Shown: positions 59,001 through 64,000 of the stretch, one piece after another
Position numbering within the stretch: the stretch's first letter is position 1
Layout: every line of letters begins with the position of its first letter
DNA from: Polytrichum commune
Lineage: Eukaryota > Streptophyta > Polytrichopsida > Polytrichales > Polytrichaceae
Direction of reading: 5' to 3'
Assembly: GCA_950295325.1 (NCBI GenBank)
Contig: OX485806.1
Location: 40,612,001-40,676,000 of the forward strand
Length of the DNA: 64,000 nucleotides
Translations under genes and position numbers: made by a program
The notes under the pieces: model-generated
What the model saw: only the letters and a program-made list of their open reading frames with translations
Databases searched by the model: none
Told to the model about the DNA's origin: nothing

Positions 59001-59733
59001 ATGTCGTGCATTGCATTAAGGACGTCTCCACGCCCACCCGTTGTGTCGAGGATGACACATTCTGGGCAACCATGTTTCTCATACCAAAGTGCATCGTCCT
59101 TGTGATCTGTTTCAATACACTCCTTCCACGCTAGCAAGCGGTGGTTACCATCATACACAAAGAACATGCATCCACTAAGGCTCATCAAGTACTTATCCGA
59201 GCGCAAAAAAACTCAAACTTATCATTTTCTGCATTCCATAGCTCTCCCCATTCACGCTTGTCTTTGGCAGAAATGAATCGATTCTCTCCACTCTCATTTG
59301 CAGTAGACACATAAAAAGTGGCAGACCCAGCTCGGTATCCAAATTGAAATGCTGCCATGAGCTTTGTAACGTCGCTGCGGAGAGTTGGCCGAACCAATGG
59401 CATGTGAATCAACCTGCAGAGAGGGATTCTCATAGAGGACTTTTCGACCGGTTGTATCCTCATGCCCTCAACAACTGAAAAACTATCTTTTTTTAAATTG
59501 TGGCGAATCCGATACTCCATTACACGAACACCCACATCCGATTCTGGTGGTGAGCCGGTGAGTGTCATCCCGGGTGTCTGCGGTTCGCCACTACCAGGTG
59601 TAAGCCCAGTAGGTTCAGCACATGACAACGGAGACCCTTGCTCCATATGCTCCTCTACACTAAGGGATGACCCAGCACCAATGCGAACCCCAACATCCAA
59701 TGACTCTCCATCCGCAACCATCTCAACAATCTC
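55791..59733 (-). CDS. Spliced ParB/Srx-like plus beta-class DNA-methyltransferase-like gene
   Basis: Minus-strand exons: 59733-58995, 58915-58723, 58639-58445, 58322-58101, 58017-57791, 57701-56464, 56375-56168, 56070-55791. All have GT/AG ends and the phases match through all seven junctions. The exception is one frame change inside the first exon. Order: acidic/Ser start, ParB-like domain with DGNHR, helical middle (several Trp/Lys-rich exons), basic NLS-like region, methylase-like domain, Ser/Asp-rich tail. Bacteria and phages join ParB-like and DNA-methylase domains in single proteins; eight introns and eukaryotic linkers show that this is a settled nuclear gene. The first exon begins at an acceptor, so the true start is upstream, at or in the satellite region. 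Confidence 0.65.
56168..56375 (-). CDS. ParB-methylase gene: exon completing methylase motif I
   Basis: Acceptor CCGCAACAG before 56375. Joined to the previous exon it reads AGVG|TSIHACRQLGRHIVALEED, the motif I helix and the acidic end of motif II (LGRxFIGIExD in bacterial enzymes). This match across an intron is the strongest support for the methylase fold. The end (GTQKRPPALKRSRPEPSQ) is basic and disordered. Confidence 0.65.
56464..57701 (-). CDS. ParB-methylase gene: NLS-like region and methylase catalytic-region exon
   Basis: The exon begins RYIKHELFKKKALKK. A basic segment (KSKRRKRATQDE, LKKRARKLK) is NLS-like. GMADLVIADLPENLPVP at about 57010-57060 occupies the place of motif IV; DPPY is replaced by DLPE. 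It is followed by LHDDGALLLFHPDDNG, the strand after motif IV in these enzymes. SKAWRGPREKDISFMSSLIMATTDIGQVVVDINAGVG parallels the HPTxKPxxLLxxLIxxxSxxGDxVLDPFxGSG signature, with WRGPREK for HPTxKP. The exon ends inside motif I at donor GTTG|GTATGT. Catalytic Asp and Pro differences leave activity open. Confidence 0.6.
57791..58915 (-). CDS. ParB-methylase gene: four middle exons, unknown domain
   Basis: Exons 58915-58723, 58639-58445, 58322-58101 and 58017-57791 have lengths that keep the frame. They encode a Tyr-rich block (YGSYDLSYYQPLLTEEQF), a helical block (LSDVLDAVIKKTSEELGHKF) and two Trp-rich blocks (ARWLKWWNSGSFNREAI, LPDYLEKWRICLWDKAFIG). I do not recognise them; they may form a recognition or DNA-binding part. 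Confidence 0.6.
58995..59733 (-). CDS. ParB-methylase gene: exon with ParB/Srx-like DGNHR motif and a frame change
   Basis: Acceptor GATTCTCAG before 59733, donor AACAA|GTAAGT after 58995. The first frame ends ENDKFEFFCARIST-stop, while the next frame gives RSDKYLMSLSGCMFFVYDGNHRLLAWKEC. The switch falls in a run of seven A (59205-59211, T on the coding strand); one extra base would join them. FFVYDGNHRLLAW (DGNHR at 59138-59152) is the nucleotide-binding loop of the ParB/sulfiredoxin superfamily with its Asp, His and Arg all present, unlike NGQHT in the gene at the left edge. The break may be a sequencing error in the homopolymer or a real lesion. Confidence 0.65.
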
Positions 59734-60140
59734 CTGAGAATCAATTACTTACCAACATAAGAACCAATAGAATGAACAATGCCACCCAATATTTACATGA
59801 TAATACAACCAAACTCACCTCAGCCTCATTGGGAGCTTTCGGCCATCCACAAAATCCACCTACCTCTAACCTTAGCCTTCTTGTGAGCTTTCAGCTACCC
59901 CCAAAATCCACCCGAAATCAGATTATATGCTAGCAAATATGCCATGTTTCTTTCAAATATAATCTGACCTCTAAATCCCCCCCTAGCTATCAATTCGAAC
60001 CACACTAAGAGCATCTAAACATGACTAAACCCTCACTAACGTGCACAATCCCCCAACTAATACCTGCCCGAATGAGCATCTGGCCTACCAAAAAGTCCAA
60101 CAAAAATCAAATTTTGGGTGCACATTTCTGCCCCTAGGGG
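59734..60140 (-). other. Upstream flank of the ParB-methylase gene, repetitive
   Basis: About 59970-60150 is repeated at about 60434-60615 (CTAAATCCCCCCCTAGC and on). A GAG|GTGAGT near 59819 could be a donor for an upstream exon, but no frame was convincing. Confidence 0.4.
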
Positions 60141-61140
60141 ACTGTCGGATCCGACAGTGCCCCTGGGCTTCCATATCATACCTCACAAGCTAAAGCCAGC
60201 CACAAATATTCAGGTGCTAACAAACACATTTCAGACCCCTACCTCTAACCTTAGCCTCATTGGGAGCTTTCGGCCACCCACATAATCTACCATAATTCAC
60301 ATAATATGCTAGCAAATCTGCCCTGTTTCTCTCCACTATAATCTGACCTCTAGTTTGTGCCCCTCCTAGCTATCAAATCGAACCACATTAAGAGCATCCC
60401 AAACCCTTAAAGGCCAAACAAATTATAGAGCACCTCTAAATCCCCCCCTAGCTATCAATTCGAACCACACTAAGAGCATCTAAACATGACTAAACCCTCA
60501 CTAACGTGCATTAACCCCCAACTAATACCTGTCCAAATGAGCATCTGGCCTACCAAAAAGTCCAATAAAAATAAAAAATTCGGGTGCACATTTCTGCCCC
60601 AAGGGGACTGTCGGATCCGACAATGCCCCTAGCTCTCACCTCTAACCTCACAAGGACCATCCAGCCACCCTAAACCTCCACCCCCAGCTCTCACCCTAAA
60701 CCTCCCGAAAATCAAAAGCGAGGTGCCCATATCTGTCAGTAGGGGTCTGTCGGATCCGACAGTGCCCCTAGCTCTCACCTCTAACCTCACAAGGACCATC
60801 CAGCCACCCTAAACCTCCACCCCCCAGCTCTCACCCTAAACATCCCGAAAATAAAAAGCGAGGTGCCCATATCTGCCAATAGGAGTAGGGGTCTGTCGGA
60901 TCCGACAGTGCCCTTAACGCTCACCTCTAACCTTACTAAGGACGATGAAAAAGAAAGCAGAAGAAACGCACCTTCACCTTCACCTTCACCTTCACCTTCA
61001 CCTTCACCTTCACCTTCTCCTTCTCCTTCTCCTTCTCCTTCTCCTTCGTCTTTTTCTTTCTTTAAGGATGCCTAGTGGGTTTGAAGAAAGGGTTATGGGT
61101 TCGCCGCTCACATACTTCGCCGCTCCGCTCACACAGACTT
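60141..61140 (+). repeat. Degenerate left part of the GGATCC satellite
   Basis: CTGTCGGATCCGACAG-like cores near 60141, 60607 (one mismatch), 60746 and 60892, at irregular spacing. Confidence 0.7.
60969..61048 (+). repeat. Hexamer microsatellite (CTTCAC)n then (CTTCTC)n
   Basis: CTTCAC repeated, then CTTCTC repeated, ending near CTTCGTC. A 70-codon Pro/Ser ORF here is only this repeat. Confidence 0.9.
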
Positions 61141-61159
61141 CGCAGCCTAAAGACGCCGC

Positions 61160-61985
61160 TCACCCTCGGAGACTAGGAGGCACAAGACTAAGGCCATGAG
61201 CTATGCGTAGCTCATGGCGTGGTGATTCTAGAAAGCTCAAGAACACCTCAATCGGAGGTGTGAGCTAGGAGTTATGGCCATTTGAGTGGGGCGCTGTCGC
61301 GGGACAGCGCCCTGGTCGAGCATTGCCTGGGAGTCATTCCCGGGACTGCCAAGGTTCAAACAGGCATAACGTCGTCAATACTTGCATGAATGGGTCAAGT
61401 GAGGGGTCCATCGGCATCTACGTGAAGCGTAGATGAAGATGGAGTGGTTGGTTGTTGGAATCAAAAATCATACAAGAAAGTTATGGTGGTCTGAAGCTGT
61501 TGGGGGCTTCTAGGCCCAGCAGCTAAAGGAAAATGTCTACTTGGCCCCAACTCTTGGTAGAGAGACAACAGGTTGGTTGACGGTGGGGTAGGGGCCCCTC
61601 GTAGAGTCCTAGAGGCTTATATGGCTGAGGTGGTGTGGCCTCACCCACCCGAGGCCGAACGGCACGGCCTCATTGGGCTTTGGCCCATTGTGAGGCCATA
61701 GTTGCATAGTATGGTTCGGGTTGTTGTAGTGTTGCTCCGGCAACGCGATGATCAACATGGGATTGGACTTCCATCGATGGAAGTCCACATTTGGGAATGG
61801 GTTACCGATTAAGGGGTGAGTCCCGAAAGCAAAGTAGGAAGGTTGGTTCCCCTCCTATGAACTAACCGGTCCGGGTAGGAGGAGCTAACCATTAGCTTGG
61901 CGGTATGCGAAGGGTTAGTACTCGTAACCTATGCTAGAAATGCGAATTGGCAAGATTTTTAAGGGGACTAGCAAGGGTTGCGACA
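61160..61985 (+). repeat. Old LTR fragment G, 5'-truncated
   Basis: Matches the A-F LTRs from GGAGACTAGGAGGCACAAG to GGGTTGCGACA but lacks the first 150 bp or so. It carries more substitutions than any other copy (for example GCTGTCGCGGGACAGC). No PBS follows; satellite sequence resumes directly. Confidence 0.85.
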
Positions 61986-64000
61986 ATCTAGCCACCCTAG
62001 AAAGCCACCAAAAATCAGATAATAACCTTGCATTTCTGCCCCAGCTCTCACCTCTAACCTCCCGAAAATAAAAAACGAGGTGCCCATATCTGCCCCTAGG
62101 GGTCTATCGGATCCGACAGTGCCCTTAGCTCTAACTTCTAACCTCACTAAGGACCATCCAGCCACACTAGGCTGGCACCAAAAATCAGATAATAACCTTA
62201 CATTTCTGCCCCAACTCTCACCTTGACCCTCCCGAAAATCAAAACCGAGGTGCTCATGTCTGCCCCTAGGGGTCTGTCGGATCCGACAGTACCCCTAGCT
62301 CTAACTTCTAACCTCACTAAGGACCATCCAACCACACTAGGCTGCCACCAAAAATCAGAGAATAACCTCACATTTCTGCCCCCAGCTTTCACCTTGAACC
62401 TCCCGAAAATCAAAAGCGAGGTGTCCATATCTGCCCCTAGGGGTCTGTCGGATCCGACAGTGCCCCTAGCTCTAACTTCTAACTTCACTAAGGACCATCC
62501 AGCCACACTAGGCTGCACCAAAAATCAGATAATAACCTTACATTTCTGCCCCAACTCTCACCTTGACCCTCCCGAAAATCAAAACCGAGGTGCTCATGTC
62601 TGCCCCTAGGGGTCTGTCGGATCCGACAGTACCCCTAGCTCTAACTTCTAACCTCACTAAGGACCATCCAACCACACTAGGCTGCCACCAAAAATCAGAG
62701 AATAACCTCACATTTCTGCCCCAACTCTCACCTTGAACCTCCCAAAAATCAAAAGCGAGGTGTCCATATCTGCCCCTAGGGGTCTGTCGGATCCGACAGT
62801 GCCCCTAGCTCTAACTTCTAACTTCACTAAGGACCATCCAGCCACACTAGGCTGTACCAAAAATCAGATAATAACCTTACATTTCTGCCCCAACTCTCAC
62901 CTTGAACCTCCCAAAAATCAAAAGCGAGGTGTCCATATCTGCCCCTAGGGGTCTGTCGGATCCGACAGTGCCCCTAGCTCTAACTTCTAACTTCACTAAG
63001 GACCATCCAGCCACACTAGGCTGTACCAAAAATCAGATAATAACCTTACATTTCTGCCCCAACTCTCACCTTGACCCTCCCGAAAATCAAAACCGAGGTG
63101 CTCATGTCTGCCCCTAGGGGTCTGTCGGATCCGACAGTACCCCTAGCTCTAACTTCTAACCTCACTAAGGACCATCCAACCACACTAGGCTGCCACCAAA
63201 AATCAGAGAATAACCTCACATTTCTGCCCCCAGCTTTCACCTTGAACCTCCCGAAAATCAAAAGCGAGGTGTCCATATCTGCCCCTAGGGGTCTGTCGGA
63301 TCCGACAGTGCCCCTAGCTCTAACTTCTAACTTCACTAAGGACCATCCAGCCACACTAGGCTGCACCAAAAATCAGATAATAACCTTACATTTCTGCCCC
63401 AACTCTCACCTTGAACCTCCCGAAAATCAAAAGCGATGTGCCCTTATCTGCCCCTAGGGGTCTGTCGGATCCGACAGTGCCCCTAGCTCTAACTTCTAAC
63501 CTCACTAAGGACCATCCAGCCACACTAGGCTGCACCAAAAATCAGATAATAACCTTACATTTCTGCCCCCAGCTCTCACCTTGAACCTCCCGAAAATCAA
63601 AAGCGAGGTGTCCATATCTGCCCCTAGGGGTCTGTCGGATCCGACAGTGCCCCTAGCTCAAACTTCTAACCTCACTAAGGACCATCCAACCACCCTAGAA
63701 AGCCATCAAAAATCAGATAATAACCTCGCATTTCTGCCCCTAGCTCTCACCTCTAACCTCCCGAAAATAAAAAGCGAGGTGCCCATATCTGCCCCTAGGG
63801 GTCTGTCGGATCCGACAGTGCCCCTAGTTCTAACTTCTAACTTCACTAAGGACTATCCAACCACCCTAGGAAGCCATCAAAAATCAGATAATAACCTCGC
63901 ATTTCTGCCCCTAGCTCTCACCTCTAACCTCCTGAAAATCAAAAGCGAGGTGCCCATATCTGCCCCTAGGGGTCTGTCAGATCCAACAATGCCCTAGCTC
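61986..64000 (+). repeat. GGATCC-palindrome satellite, about 170-bp monomer, running off the window
   Basis: Twelve cores TCTGTCGGATCCGACAG at 62103, 62273, 62444, 62613, 62783, 62952, 63121, 63292, 63461, 63631, 63802 and 63973; first (TCTATCGG...) and last (GTCAGATCCAACAA) are degenerate. Spacing is 169-171 bp. The core is a perfect 16-bp palindrome containing a BamHI site, flanked by CCCCTAGGGG. Open frames across the array follow from the period and are not genes. Confidence 0.95.

Noticed and set aside
51143-61985. Element F and LTR fragment G as the two ends of one retrotransposon
   Set aside because: No matching flanking duplication, G lacks its 5' part, and a multi-exon gene and satellite lie between them.
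62223-63997. Open frames of 107-138 codons in the satellite
   Set aside because: The same peptide repeats with the monomer period; no start context or splice evidence.
1-64000. tRNA or rRNA genes
   Set aside because: No stretch with a convincing cloverleaf or rRNA core was seen; the TGGTATCAGAGC matches are retrotransposon primer sites.

Overview
The window looks like nuclear DNA of a streptophyte plant or charophyte-type green alga. The evidence is spliced genes with GT/AG introns, Ty3/gypsy chromovirus-type LTR retrotransposons primed by initiator Met-tRNA, remnants of an En/Spm (CACTA)-type transposase gene, and satellite DNA. A Chara-like genome would fit the repeat load and gene types, but that is inference from sequence character alone.

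Layout. (1) 1-6175, plus strand: a spliced gene open at the left edge. It encodes a ParB/sulfiredoxin-like domain, a degenerate DNA-methyltransferase-like domain, a very acidic linker and an FCP1-like phosphatase domain. Its introns, one exon and its 3' side carry copies of a 22-bp perfect hairpin repeat. (2) 6.2-9.4 kb: a short candidate exon, decaying hairpin copies, and a 41-bp tandem array between two 147-bp direct repeats. (3) 9.4-18.8 kb, plus strand: a decayed En/Spm Transposase_24-like gene split by retrotransposon A. (4) 10.6-54.6 kb: six members (A-F) of one LTR retrotransposon family. Five are complete with target-site duplications; D and E sit inside C. (5) 26.7-29.8 and 50.9-51.1 kb, minus strand: a second spliced gene with an FCP1-like domain, one exon of which is split by C. 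(6) 55.8-59.7 kb, minus strand: a spliced ParB-like plus beta-class DNA-methyltransferase-like gene. (7) 59.8-64.0 kb: a satellite of about 170 bp per unit, each unit with a perfect GGATCC-centred palindrome, interrupted by an old LTR fragment and running off the right edge.

How the parts relate. The three host-type genes share modules: ParB-like plus methyltransferase-like in two, and an FCP1-like domain at the C-terminal side in two. They look like one expanded, poorly described family that joins a prokaryote-style ParB/DNA-methylase pair to a eukaryotic phosphatase fold. All retrotransposon copies that can be compared lack the core reverse transcriptase and share the same stop codons in integrase. 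The LTR pairs are nonetheless nearly identical, so the family appears to have moved recently as a non-autonomous passenger.
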